Positions 1-10,461 of a stretch of 64,000 nt of DNA are shown here, piece by piece. How positions within the stretch are numbered: position 1 is the first letter of the stretch; the number at the start of each line of letters is the position of its first letter. The DNA is from Galerina marginata. Its lineage: Eukaryota > Basidiomycota > Agaricomycetes > Agaricales > Galerinaceae. Under the pieces are notes generated by a model. It was not told where the DNA came from and made no database searches. It worked only from the letters and a program-made list of their open reading frames with translations. The position numbers were made by a program, and so were the translations under genes. The stretch is from the NCBI GenBank assembly GCA_023014335.1, contig JAECYW010000006.1, positions 1,612,001 through 1,676,000 of the forward strand, given 5' to 3'.

Positions 1-821
1 CATGACCCTCGTTGCTCAACTCTGAAGCCTCTGCACGAGGAGCGGACCCTGCCACCTTCACACCGAACACGACATTCACGGTCTGGAAGTCAAGCACCTG
101 CCGCACCGTGTCGAGAACTACCACAGCGGCTAAATGTGCCTTATCAAAGTTAACGCGGTCCCTCCATTCATCAGCGTTTGTTGTAGCACGCCGATGTCGG
201 AGTAGCTTTCGGCCTCCAAGTCACAGCGTACGTACCCTCCATTCATTTTTATTCCAAAAAAATCTAGCAAGGAGTATCCTTGATTACAGGCGGTCCTTGC
301 CGAGGCTCTCTCTGCCCATCACCACCAATACTGCCACTCTTCACCTACGTCCCCGTCGTTTAACAAGCCCCATCCATGCGCCGATGTTGTGGACCCACTC
401 CCAACGGCGCACTCGACGACGAGCTTGTCGAAGGCGACGACTGGACGCAGGATAAACGACGAAATTTTCACCGAGTTACGTCGGTAGATTTCGCCCGTCC
501 CGCCCGCCTCGTCCTCGCTGCTCGTGCCCGGCAGTTCCGCCCAACCTTAGACTTCAACATCCCACCCGGCCGATAAGCATCAACGCCCTCCCTTCACAAA
601 GCACACACAACTGTCTCCTCTCCTTCTACGCCTACGCCCGCTACCGCTCCTGCGCCGCCGTTCTTGTAAGCCTGTCCCGCAAATTCCATGGTCGTGCGTC
701 TGACAACATCACAAGGGCATGCTTCATGTCTTCCTGGTGTCTGACACCTCGAGGGTCCATCAAAACCTCAACCGCGTCTCTGCCTGCCAACCTGCGCACG
801 GAGACCACGTTACCCCTGTTA
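1..821. other. GC-rich stretch without a recognised gene
   Basis: Several frames are open for 60-150 codons, but they overlap each other on both strands and none shows a domain I recognise. The stretch is cut on its right by the insertion of the MITE at 831, so it may once have been continuous with the GC-rich DNA after 1884. Confidence 0.5.
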
Positions 822-830
822 CCGCCGCTC

Positions 831-1875
831 TGTACTTTACCTCCACCTACATACTCCACATGGACTCCATGTGAGAGCAGATACTCCAGTAGACTCCAGA
901 TGGACTCCAGATGGAGTCCACCTAAAGGCATCTATTCTGATACTTTGAGGTGAATTCCACCTGGAGCTTACTGGAGTCCACATGGAGTCCATCTGGAGTT
1001 AATGGAGTTAACATGGAGTCCATATGGAGTCTCCACTTACTAGATGTCTGACTTGAACTTAGACAAGATCAAGGAATAAAATAACATGCATGAGCATGAA
1101 TTGAACCCAAGACCTCATCAAAGCCAAAGCCATAGAGACTTTAACCACTACACCATCAGTGCTTTAAAAAATTTAAAACTAACTACTATATATACCCTAT
1201 GGCTTACTATCTATATATATTTTACATAACCTATATGTTGGAAATTCAGGGTCAATGGGGTATCATTGGATGCGGAATTTCAAGGAGATTCCAAATCTGG
1301 ATATGCCATAATTTTTAAGGGTGCTGTTTCCATATTTAGGCTGATTTACCTACCGTGGGAACTTTTTGCCAAAAATAGTAACCATGCAGTCTGATCTAAA
1401 AACCCTATATCTTTTGAAATCATGTGACTAGCTGCTTTCGTTGGCGAGAAAAACCCAAAAAAGTCGAAAAAACGCGAGTCTTTCAAAAAAAATAATCATT
1501 AATTTTGTGTTTTTTATTTGGAAATAGGTCCAAATAGCAGGTCTGATGATTTATATTGTTTGGTTCTATTTATATGTCTTGGAAATAGCCTATGATGCTA
1601 TTATTTATTGTTATATACTAAATAAGATTCCACATGGAATTTATGCATTCCAGATGGATCAGCCATTTAGAGCCAAGTCCATATGGAAATAGGTGGAGTC
1701 CATGAATTTCCACTCAATTTTATCTGGAGTCCACCTGGAATCTACCTGGAGACTCCACTAAGTTTGGCTGAGCCACCAGCCAAGAAATATAAGCCTGGAC
1801 TCCATATGGACTCCACCCCTCCAGGTGGAAATAGCTGGAGTCCATATGGAGTATGTAGGTGAGGGTAAAGTCCTC
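831..1875. mobile_element. Mutator-like MITE with 9-base target duplication
   Basis: The ends are inverted repeats sharing ACTTTACC and then, after a small gap, CACCTACATACTCCA. The nine bases CCGCCGCTC occur directly on both sides (822-830 and 1876-1884), as expected of a 9-base target-site duplication. Nine-base duplications are typical of Mutator-like elements (family knowledge). The subterminal parts (850-1030 and 1630-1860) are packed with the 9-mer TGGAGTCCA and its complement, possible transposase-binding sites. The interior is AT-rich and carries no transposase, so the element would be non-autonomous. The superfamily is inferred from duplication length and subterminal repeats only. 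Confidence 0.75.
1085..1162 (-). other. tRNA-like relic (tRNA-Gln-like A box and B box)
   Basis: Read on the minus strand, TGGTGTAGTGGTTA (1155-1142) matches the internal promoter A box of eukaryotic tRNA-Gln-type genes, and GGGTTCAATTC (1108-1098) matches a B box. The spacing is that of a tRNA gene. The acceptor and T stems do not pair cleanly, so this is a pseudo-tRNA or the head of a SINE-like sequence rather than a working tRNA. It lies inside the MITE at 831-1875. Confidence 0.5.
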
Positions 1876-1884
1876 CCGCCGCTC

Positions 1885-2377
1885 GGGTAAGCTTTGCTCT
1901 AGCTTGTTCCATACCCCCGCTTCCTGACACGTCACAGCCGGCTGATCCCCCTCACCGCCTGCTGCCACGAACCAGCAAAATGCCCTCTTCGGTTACGCCA
2001 CGGTGCACTTACCCAGTGCTTTGTAGTACGGACGCCAACCTCTCCCGTTCGCGGATCCGGCCCTAACTGCAGCAGCAGCTGTTGCCGCTCGCATCCGCTC
2101 AGTCACGTTCCTGTGGTTATCAGCTCTCCCAGTCAATGCAGATTAAACCTATCTAGATACCAATAAACCTCGTTAAATAATACTATCATATTCTGCATAG
2201 CCTGTTGAGGTTCGAAGAATGTGGAGGAAAAAGATGAAAATCCAGGATAAAGTTGACAATTACAGAAGCACATAAGAAAACGACACCTACATACACAAAT
2301 AAGTCCAGGCGAGCGCATTGAACGGTCAGAGATTCCAACACATGTTTATTCCCGGTGGAATTCAAGCATCTTCCACC
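1885..2377. other. intergenic, nothing recognised
   Basis: The GC-rich left part resembles the DNA before 821. The right part is the downstream flank of the minus-strand F-box gene. No motif or repeat was seen. Confidence 0.5.
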
Positions 2378-3492
2378 TCAGTTTGCGTCGCTATCATATG
2401 GATCAAGGTCTTCCTTCAGGACAGAGATTGACCGGTAAGGTTTAAATGGTAGCCGATCTGCAAAGCCCTCTGGCTGTACGTCTATTGCAGTCCATTTGCT
2501 TGGAGAGTAAGGCGTGACTGGGATGCCAATTGCTGTTTTAAGGCGAAAGAGCTGATATGAACCTATCCACCACTGGTCACCAATGCCTGCTTCTTCATCA
2601 TAACCATGGAAGATGTAGAGTCTTTGAAGCATAGACATCTGATCTGTCCAGCCTTCGATAATCGTTTCCATTGTGTCGACATTATCAGCATTGTCGTCGT
2701 TGACATCGTTGTCATCGTCGTTGACAATTGGAAGGGGGGTTTTTAGGAAAAACACCTTGAGAGAGGTGCAAGAGGATAACATAGCAATCCATGATGGATG
2801 CTTCCACGGATAATCCTCACCATCGTTCTATGAAAAAGTAGCCCTCTTTAGACATAGCAAGGAGGACAGGGGAAATAACTTCAAATACCTCGTCTATGGA
2901 ACACACATACTTGATACGAAAAATCTTCAGGCGTCCCAATGCGTTTGCCCATTCTGGGCGGCTTATGTCGTTCGTAAAGCTCGGACTCCCGCCACAGTGA
3001 AGATTGAGGTGAGTTACACCGGACATGGCAAGTGCAAGGCCCAAATCCATTGACAGGGAGGAGTCTGTAGGCATTGTTATCTCTAAGAGGTACAAACCCC
3101 CGAAGGTGATCCCACAAGTTGCAAAGCATTTCGCAAACTCTGTGGTGCAGAGAATGTACTTTTCTATTTCAGAATCAGTAGTCAGTTTGTTGGACTCTTT
3201 GTTGCCAAAGACTCTTTTGCTGAGCCTCGAGGCGTTCCTCAAAATTTCATAGGTTTTGTTCTTAGACCCCTTCTTAATTCTACAGAGCACGTAGCACAGA
3301 ATCCGGTCCCGGATCTCCAAAGGGACTGTAAGCTGCGGTCAGTTTGCAGTGGGACCACGGTTTTGCTAACTGCTTACGTTCGTTGACGAGTTGGCCAATT
3401 TGGTATTTGCAGTCTTCTTGAACATCGGACTCTTTGTTCAAGGGTGATTCAGGCATCAAAGATATTAAGAGAGGACGGGTTTTTGATGACAT
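2378..3492 (-). pseudogene. F-box / leucine-rich-like protein gene with a frameshift
   Basis: F-box proteins are substrate adaptors of SCF ubiquitin ligases; basidiomycetes carry many. A start ATG at 3492 opens a 38-codon exon ending at 3378. A short intron with GTAAGC and an acceptor at 3326 joins it to LPLEIRDRILCYVL, a typical F-box start. The next ~165 residues contain hydrophobic stretches such as GVTHLNLHC, as in the divergent leucine-rich parts of these proteins. Near 2819 one extra base throws the frame into a TGA (after FIERW). The continuation EDYPWKHPSWIAMLSSCTSL runs in the neighbouring frame to a stop at 2378 and holds an Asp/Asn-rich insert. Unframed length is roughly 350 residues, ordinary for the family. 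The frameshift could also be an undetected tiny intron, but no good splice sites were seen. Confidence 0.6.
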
Positions 3493-3699
3493 AAGAATGT
3501 TATGTAATATTTATGTAAGCTGGCCAATCGGGTTGCAACTGCCCTCTCTTCTAAAACCTTCCCGGAAGTTCCCACAGTTCGAGATTTGTTGATGGCGCTG
3601 CGTCGCGTCGGTTCCTGCATTCCAACCACCACCATTCCTTCCCTCCTTCCAGACACGTCCCCCGTCCATCCGCCATCCCATCCGCCTCATCTGACATGG

Positions 3700-4680
3700 C
3701 CGATACGATCCCCAGGACCTTTCCGAGCGCCCCTCCTCTCCAATGAGGGATGTGGGCCGGAAATGGGAAGAAAATGTGGGGAGGAATCACCAGGTAAGGC
3801 ACGGAAACGACCCCCGCCGTCCAACTAACCCACCTCGCAGCACCTTACAACCCCTCGGCACTCCGCGTTGCCCACCTCACGACAAGCACACCCAGGTATG
3901 TCGAGAAAAATAGCCCCCCCGCCGTGCAACTAACCAACACCACCCCCATTGCAGCGCCGGCCAGCTCCTCAGGACCCACATTTGCCGCCATGTCACCGCA
4001 AGAACACGCGACGGGGGGTAAATACACCCGGTACGTTGTGCCCCTCCCCTCCAATGGGGGATGTCAGCTGGAAATGAGACTACCGAGGGATTTAGGGGGG
4101 GAGAACGGGATCACCAGGTGAGTAACAAAACGAACCGCCGCCGTACAGCTGACCCACACCGCACCACCTTGCAGCGCCATTCAGTGACTCCGGACCCCAC
4201 GGCGCCCGCTTTGACGCCACGTCACGTCAACTCCACCGACCATCTGCGACGGTTGTCGCGCCCAGTAATGTGGGCTGGAAATGGGGGAAATGAAGGGAAA
4301 TCACCAGGTAAGTCACGAAAACGACCGCCGCCGTCCAACTAACCTACCTCGCAGCACCTTACAGCGCCCCCGCGTTGCCCACCTCACAACAAGCACACCC
4401 AGGTACGTCGTGAAAATAACCCCTCGCTATGCAACTAACTGATACAGCCCCCCATTGCAGCGTCGGCCAGCACCTCAGGACTCGCATTCGCCGCCACGTC
4501 ATAGCAAGAAAAGCGACGAGGGGGAGAGGTTACCAGGTGAGCAACAAAAAAAATCAACCGCCGCTGTCCAGCTAACCCCCACCGCACCACCTTTCAGCGC
4601 CTCTGGACCCTACGCGCCCCTGCTTTATCGTCACGCCCGCCATCTGCGACGGCCGTCGCGCCCGTTCCCCCCTGTCCTTG
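3700..4680. repeat. degenerate tandem array of intron-like units
   Basis: Two alternating unit types recur: TCACCAGGT or a close variant at 3787, 4111, 4301 and 4530. The first type repeats with a period of 514 bases and the second about 419. Each unit starts with a perfect-looking donor (CACCAGGTAAG or CACCAGGTGAG). It continues through a C-rich stretch containing GTCCAACTAAC-type branch-point-like sequence and ends in an acceptor-like CTCGCAG, TTGCAG or TTTCAG followed by C. GGGATGTGGGCCGGAAATGGG-like blocks lie between units. The open frames crossing the array differ from unit to unit. It could be a duplicated exon-intron segment of an old gene or a satellite that happens to carry splice-like blocks. 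Confidence 0.6.
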
Positions 4681-4689
4681 GGTAGCCGA

Positions 4690-5000
4690 CCACATAGGTG
4701 TGGGGGTACGAGGAGGCGACGAGACGGCACACGCCCGACGTCAACACGGAAATTAACCGTGTCGGTGTAGTGGGTATACGGCGCCAGTCAGCGCCTCGGC
4801 AGTACCCCCACATTAACAGGGAACCCACCGTGCAGGTGTCGGGGGTACGAAGAGGCAAACGAGACTGCAAGCACAGCACCAGATGACGAGAGGGACCCCA
4901 CATCAGTGCGAAAACCAACCGCGCAGGTGTTGGGCAATCGCGACACCACGACATCGTTGCGGCGGCCACTGCCAACATCGCAACGTTGTCTGCAGCGCCG
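4690..5000. repeat. short degenerate repeats (AGGTGT-GGGGGTACGA family)
   Basis: A block close to AGGTGTGGGGGTACGA occurs about four times with growing divergence, at roughly 4695, 4763, 4833 and 4923, separated by 70-90 bases. It follows directly on the intron-like array and again includes donor-like AGGT. No coding sense was found. Confidence 0.45.
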
Positions 5001-5218
5001 CCGTGGTTCCCTTAGCACCAGTGCGCAGCCGGACCACTGCTCACCCCATCCCACTTTAGTTATATATTAATGTATTAGATTAATGTTTTTAAGAGAATGA
5101 TATACATTTATTAAAAGCATGCACATATTTGGATGAGTGAACTGAATATATCATAGTGTAGGTTTAAATTATGGGCTTAAGATTTAAGAATACACAAAAG
5201 ATACTTATGAATACGAAA

Positions 5219-5560
5219 AAATGAGAGGCAGAAACAGGTAGGCGAGCGAAGCGAGACTGCCTGCTTCTGTCTCTCATTTTTTCGTTGACTGAAATTTGAT
5301 TCTGTGGTTCCACTAAAGTACAAGAAGTAGAAAAAATGCAAGGCAGAAGCAGGGAGGCGAGCGAAGTTGCATTTTTCGTCTACTCAAATACAATTTATGC
5401 ACTACAAAATTTGTACAGAATTTTTAACAAAATCACTACGGAGGCGCGAAGCGCCGACGGAGCGGGGTCCAGGGGCGCAGCCCCGGCAAGCTGGAGACCC
5501 GTAGCGCAGAGCCGGGTGAGCGAAGCGAACCCCGGCGCGTAGCGACGGGTCGTAAGCTTG
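5219..5560. repeat. cluster of hairpins and GC-rich palindromes
   Basis: A hairpin with arms GAAAAAATGAGAG/CTCTCATTTTTTC encloses GCGAGCGAAGCGAG (5219-5285). A second hairpin (about 5328-5391) shares the loop GGCGAGCGAA. From 5440 to 5550 there is a run of GC palindromes: GGCGCGAAGCGCC, GGGGCGCAGCCCC and GGTGAGCGAAGCGAACC. Such clusters resemble mobile GC clusters known from organelle and some algal genomes. Their presence in fungal nuclear DNA is unusual to me. A related palindrome lies at 61706-61722. Confidence 0.65.
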
Positions 5561-6809
5561 TCGAACTTGGAAGGAAGGAAAGACCGCATGATTCCATAAG
5601 CAGCCATCAATCAAGGTCATTGATGTGCTTTCTGGGAGCAAGTAGAAGAGGATATAAATAGAACTCAAGAAGTCGTCGTCGCCGACGATGACGTCCAGCT
5701 CAGTTGTCCAACGACCCAAAGATGTCTCTCTGGGGGATTTGCTCACCTTTGTCTTCCTTCCTTCGCATCCGTTTTCGTGACATAATTCGCCCACCCTCAA
5801 CTTCGCTTCCCAATTCCATCGATCCTCTCTTTCTTCCATACCACCACCATCCCCCTCCACAGTTCAACGCAGCTCCAGGGACCCTGCTTTCCTGTTCCCC
5901 ATACATGCTCCACGAGCTGTTCAACGCGTTCGGCACATGTGTAAACCACTCCCGCTGTCAAGAAACCCGCCATATCCGATCTGAGGGCAAAGGGGGAGCG
6001 GATGCGCCTTTTCAGGCGGGCCAGTCAATGAATGGCGGTTTGGGTTTTGGTGAGACACCATTTAGAATACATAGGGGACTGCTGAGCAACATGCGTTGAG
6101 GCGCCTTCCCAATGTTCAAACCGCCGAGAAATGGTACGCGTTCCTTTATTTTGACGCATATATCCTAATCCCCTGCATATAGCCATCCCAAATCATCGAA
6201 CATTGTCTCTATGGCACGCAGCGCCAATGATGAGGTAAAGTTTTGTATTCAGGCGTGGACTTCTTGCTAATATTGACTCTATCAGGTTCGCCTCCCTTCG
6301 GCTTCGGCCCTTGGGTAAGTACATTTCGAAACAACTACCAGCTGCCCACTCGCCCGTCGTCGCCGTCATACGACATGTTCTTTCAGCAGGATCGAACCAA
6401 TATCGCCCCAAACACGTTGGCGCAAACACATAGACACCTGACACTGCCGATGTACACCTGCTCAAACGGCTGTGAGCTAATCAATATTCTACTTGCTTTT
6501 TGGATGCATTGACCTGGAGGAGTCTCTTACGAATTCAAGGTCGAGGTCGCCATCGACTCTTCCCATAGTGACGGGTTCAGATGCCCAGGTAAGTTCCGCA
6601 CGCATATTGGTTTATTTTTGTCATCTCTAACTTCTACAATAAATGCGCTGTCCATAGCCTCCTGCTGTTGGGACCTCGTCGACTGCAGGAATTGACGAGA
6701 GGACTCTCGCACCTCTGCGACAAACTCGCGCTGCCCAAAGTGTGAGTCGTCGGTCTCTCGTTCTATGACTACTGACTGAACTGGCTTCCATGGGACAGGA
6801 CGGTATATT
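5561..6809. other. no recognised gene
   Basis: The longest open frame (5704-6099, plus) is proline/serine-rich and matches nothing I know. Exon-like pieces with GTAAGT donors occur near 6310 and 6590, but I could not join them into one frame. Confidence 0.4.
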
Positions 6810-7318
6810 GTGAGTGGCTTCAACGTCTGCAATGCAGCCCGTGGCCACAGTCTATCTAGGTCGAAAATAGTGATACCAAGACCTGCTCAAGACGTCCAAG
6901 TACCCTTTGTGGATGATTCGGCTAGTTCAGTGAACTCAGTAGCCCCCTCTACTACGGCGCCGACGACGCGAGGAGATAAACCAATGAAGGCTACGAAATT
7001 GCTGTCACCAAGGTAGGTCTTTTTTTTTGTTTTTGTTTTTTTTTTCGATTCTTCTGCAGCTTCAACTAACTTACGTTCGAATACGCGAATCAATCAGAAA
7101 CCTGTTCGTGATTGAGTATCTCAAAACACATTCCTCGCGGTTTCCGAGTTCAAGGAAGTTTATGACGCGCTTGATAAAGCCACCGTTAAGGTACATGTTT
7201 CATTCCCTCCCATTCCCGCAAAAAGCTCACCTATTTTCTAGAAATTCGAAGCCGTCTCCCGTCAAAAGAAAGGCGCATCACTGTAGTTCAAACTTCGAAT
7301 GCGAGAACATCGCCCTAG
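6810..7318 (+). pseudogene. 3' end of an unrecognised multi-exon gene, with an in-frame TGA
   Basis: Three exon-like blocks can be joined. One ends in ATKLLSP before GTAGGT at about 7014. A second block after CAATCAG at 7097 reads KPVRD, a TGA stop, then VSQNTFLAVSEFKEVYDALD. A third starts after TTTCTAG at 7241 and reads KFEAVSRQKKGASL and a stop. The TGA could derive from CGA by a C-to-T change. No family was recognised and the 5' part is unresolved. Confidence 0.35.
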
Positions 7319-7329
7319 GAAACTAGTAC

Positions 7330-8742
7330 TCCCCACTGCCAGAAAGTTGCAAAGTCAAAGTTCGTCAACTCTTACTTTTGTCTGTGCCTTTAAACCAAGT
7401 ACCGGACTACTCGATCGTGATATGGACACCGTAGCATCGTTGTAAATCAGCTTGCAGATTAGCCACTGTTATCGCAGATGTACGCAGATACGCACAGATA
7501 TGTGCAGATAATTAGATGATTTCTCTCAGACAGACGATCCCAGAATTGCCCAGACCACCTCAGATCTGAGCAAAACCAAGCAGATAAATAGGTGCTTCTA
7601 CGGAAACCAAAGAATGTACTATCTCAGATGATCACGAAATTTCTGACGAGCCGCTCTGTGCTGTTCTGTGATTTCGGATTCGACCGGACTTACACGGCGT
7701 GGCGCAGAACCGGTTCTTACGTCCTCTCACCTGTCCTGCTGCCCAAATTCACCGTCCATCTACCCTCTCTCCGTCTTGAACGAACCTGATCAAGCGTTGT
7801 GGGCCGCACAAACAAGGAAGCCTCTGCTGCTGCTGCATGTCAAACACGACGCATGACCGACACCTCTCGAGATCTCCCTGCCCCACTTGCTGTCGAGAAA
7901 TGGTGGCAAATACCGAACACTGAGGCCGCCGACTCTGCTCATCTACTCTGCCATCCTCCTCCTCCGACCAACAACCCCCACACTTCAACTGGCATTGATG
8001 TGGCTGATGCAACCACCCCGTCGCCTCCTTTTAACTGCCATTTTACCCAGCCTACTATGGCTCCCTCTTGTCTGCACGGTCAAGCCAACAACACCACCGC
8101 CACCCGCTTTTTCGTTCGCTCTCGAGGAGCAGTCGGAGTTGAAATTGTCAAACCTACGCTTGCATGCTCATACGCAGACGACCATCATGCCTTGCCATCT
8201 TCGTCTTCCTGATCGAAAAGCACATCCCCTTCGATGAACCGAATGCTATGTGCAGTCATACGCTGCTTCCCATTCAGTGAGTTGTATCTACCTATCCAAC
8301 GAGTTAAGTCTCTTGCCGATGAACTCCTTCGACAAACTTACCGAAACTGCAACGCTGCCATAATGCTTAATTTGGGCTCAATTTATCTTGCAGACTTTGA
8401 CGATGCAGCGTCTTATCACATCACGTCTCTCCCTTCAGTATGTTTTCCCTAGTGGAAGGGATTACTACCTCTTATTCTATGTCGTCTGATATTATTCCTA
8501 GAATAAAAGACCGAAATCGTCGCCGATGTCTCCAAGACGGCTGTTCCAAAATCTGCTATGCGGTGCCCTGAGAGAAAACATCCCTTCTTTCTACAACAGA
8601 AACGATTTGTTCGAGACTAATATCTAGATGAATTCTTTGCCCTCGTCGAAGAATACTTGAGGTATCTCCTGAGAATTTCGAGGGTTGCCCAACCGTTCTC
8701 ATATTTCGACAGCACAGGAAACCTTGAAGTGGCCTTATTGAT
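7330..8742. other. no recognised gene; short degenerate CAGATA repeats
   Basis: Variants of CGCAGATA recur between 7455 and 7590. Open frames at 7799-8237 overlap in two frames and are threonine/proline-rich. No domain was recognised. Confidence 0.35.
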
Positions 8743-9447
8743 TCAAGCTAGTACCGGCGTGCGAGAGAACGAGCGTAAAGGCCACGCACTTGCATTCTTA
8801 ACTCCTGCAACTTTCCCTCTTGCTGGCCCTTTAAAGATGACGAAATGTCCAGTGTTTCTTTCGCGAGGGAGTGGATTAATGCCTAAATAATACTTGTAAG
8901 TTTTCTGGATAAATTTGTGGAACAATAGCATCCTAACCTGTATGGCCGCAAAATCCTCAGTTGTCCATCGAAGAATAGAGTTCATATTTCCTTTATGGGC
9001 ATTGCGAGGCCTTGCGATGGTTGTGCTAAGAGCGGAACTTCCTACAATTGAATGGGGCGGGGCAAGAATTATTCGGTAGTTGAGGCTTTGGGTCGGCAAA
9101 GTAGTTTCAGGTATCTGACTCGGTGAAGTGGAACTATCGGAGTCGACGGTGGAAGATGGGTTATGGAGGACGGGCAATATTTGACGAGAATATGGTGCCA
9201 TAATGCTTGGCTCTCGGCGCACAGCGAGGAGAGGTGACATTTTCAAGAGCAACCAGCGCGCGGTCGCGCGGTCGGTATTCTTTGACGAAAGCATCTTTGG
9301 CATGATGTGTAAGTGGAACACGTTTAATTCGTATTTCTTAAGTATTATAAGTGCATTGTCTTTAAACGATAGAAACGCCCAGAAAGTGAAAGACCTCTCT
9401 GTGAGTGTTACGGATGAGCATATCATCCGATTGGGAACAAGATCCAC
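8743..9447 (-). CDS. hypothetical protein, no family recognised
   Basis: This is an open frame of 234 codons with a serine/threonine/proline-rich middle (around residues 80-125). A good donor (CCATACAG followed by GTTAGG) lies near 8933, so the last 60 codons may not belong to the same exon. A second possible start is the ATG at 9304 (MPKMLSSKNTDR), which would drop a hydrophobic N-terminal part. No catalytic motif was seen. A chance open frame is possible in this repeat-rich setting. Confidence 0.3.
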   Translation of the reverse strand: MDLVPNRMICSSVTLTERSFTFWAFLSFKDNALIILKKYELNVFHLHIMPKMLSSKNTDRATARWLLLKMSPLLAVRREPSIMAPYSRQILPVLHNPSSTVDSDSSTSPSQIPETTLPTQSLNYRIILAPPHSIVGSSALSTTIARPRNAHKGNMNSILRWTTEDFAAIQVRMLLFHKFIQKTYKYYLGINPLPRERNTGHFVIFKGPARGKVAGVKNASAWPLRSFSRTPVLA

Positions 9448-9526
9448 CGTCGGATCTGAAGATCCTAAAAAATGTAACCATTTTCCGACTCAGTCTTAAA
9501 TATGATTTACACAGTTACGTCTCAGA

Positions 9527-9910
9527 AACTCAGTGTTAATGTTCATGGCCTTACAAGCCGCATACTCTATTGACACCACATATCCACTGTCTAAGAACAT
9601 CAACCCGACACTCTGCAGCATCCTTGTTCACAGCGAAGAAGACGACGTCCCATGCGTCTTCATACCATCCAGCGCGAGCAACATCTCTTTCAATAGTGAG
9701 TCGTTTCTTGGTTGGTGAACTCAGTGTTATTGTTTATTGCTTTACAAGCCGCCTACTCCATTGACACTGTATATCCACTGTCCAGCAGGAACGTCAGCCC
9801 GACTCTCTGCAAGATCATAGTTTGCGGCGAAGAAGACGACAACCATTTTGTCTTCATACCAGCCAACAGGAGCGAGACCTCGTCCAGTGGTGAGTCATCT
9901 CTCGGTTGGA
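9527..9910 (+). repeat. tandem duplication of a coding-like 191-base unit
   Basis: Two direct copies (9527-9717 and 9718-9910) each encode a diverged version of one peptide: ALQAAYSIDTTYPLSKN against ALQAAYSIDTVYPLSSRN, then NPTLCSILVHSEEDD against SPTLCKIIVCGEEDD. Differences fall mostly at third positions or are conservative, so the frame was probably translated after duplication. Donor-like AGTGAGTC ends each unit, which suggests a duplicated exon. The parent gene was not identified. Confidence 0.5.
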
Positions 9911-9939
9911 AAGCAGTTTGCGCATTGAAGCCCTGAATC

Positions 9940-10459
9940 CTACCAAGTATTTAAGTACGATTCTGGACTTATCCTTAAACCAAGTGGTCAAGTAGGATGC
10001 CCAGGGAGAGGGGGTTACAACCTCAAGGCCATGTTGGCATGGGACTCCTCCACTTACAGGGCAGTCCAGGTGCGTTTTTTAAAAATGACAACAAACTGAA
10101 ACTCCCCTGCTAACAACACTCCCTGCTAATGACATCCTTGACAGATGTTTATACAAAATCGCATCAGATATTACACAAAGCAACGTTCATTGTTCAAAGG
10201 TCTGACAATAACAAGGCAGCCCCAAAATGTGATTTCAGTGATTCAAGATGAGGTCAGCATTGCTGTTGACTTGCCTGTTACTGAACTGATGCGGCCAGCA
10301 GGCAAAATCCAAGTTTGAAATACTATCTAGATATGACCAAAATTGGCCCTCTCGGGATATAATCTCCACGTATCTGGGTAATGCTTCCTCAGGTAAGGCG
10401 GTGGTGTAGACATAAATAAGGGAAGGCGTCATCCCGAAGAGTAATAATCCACTAGTCCC
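9940..10459. other. intergenic, nothing recognised
   Basis: Only short open frames are present and no repeat or domain was seen. The right border is the TA target site of the MITE that starts at 10462. Confidence 0.4.
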
Positions 10460-10461
10460 TA

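Noticed and set aside
850..1030. CRISPR-like spaced repeats of TGGAGTCCA
   Set aside because: Spacing is irregular, the words are 9 bases and occur in both orientations, and the context is a eukaryotic MITE with terminal repeats.
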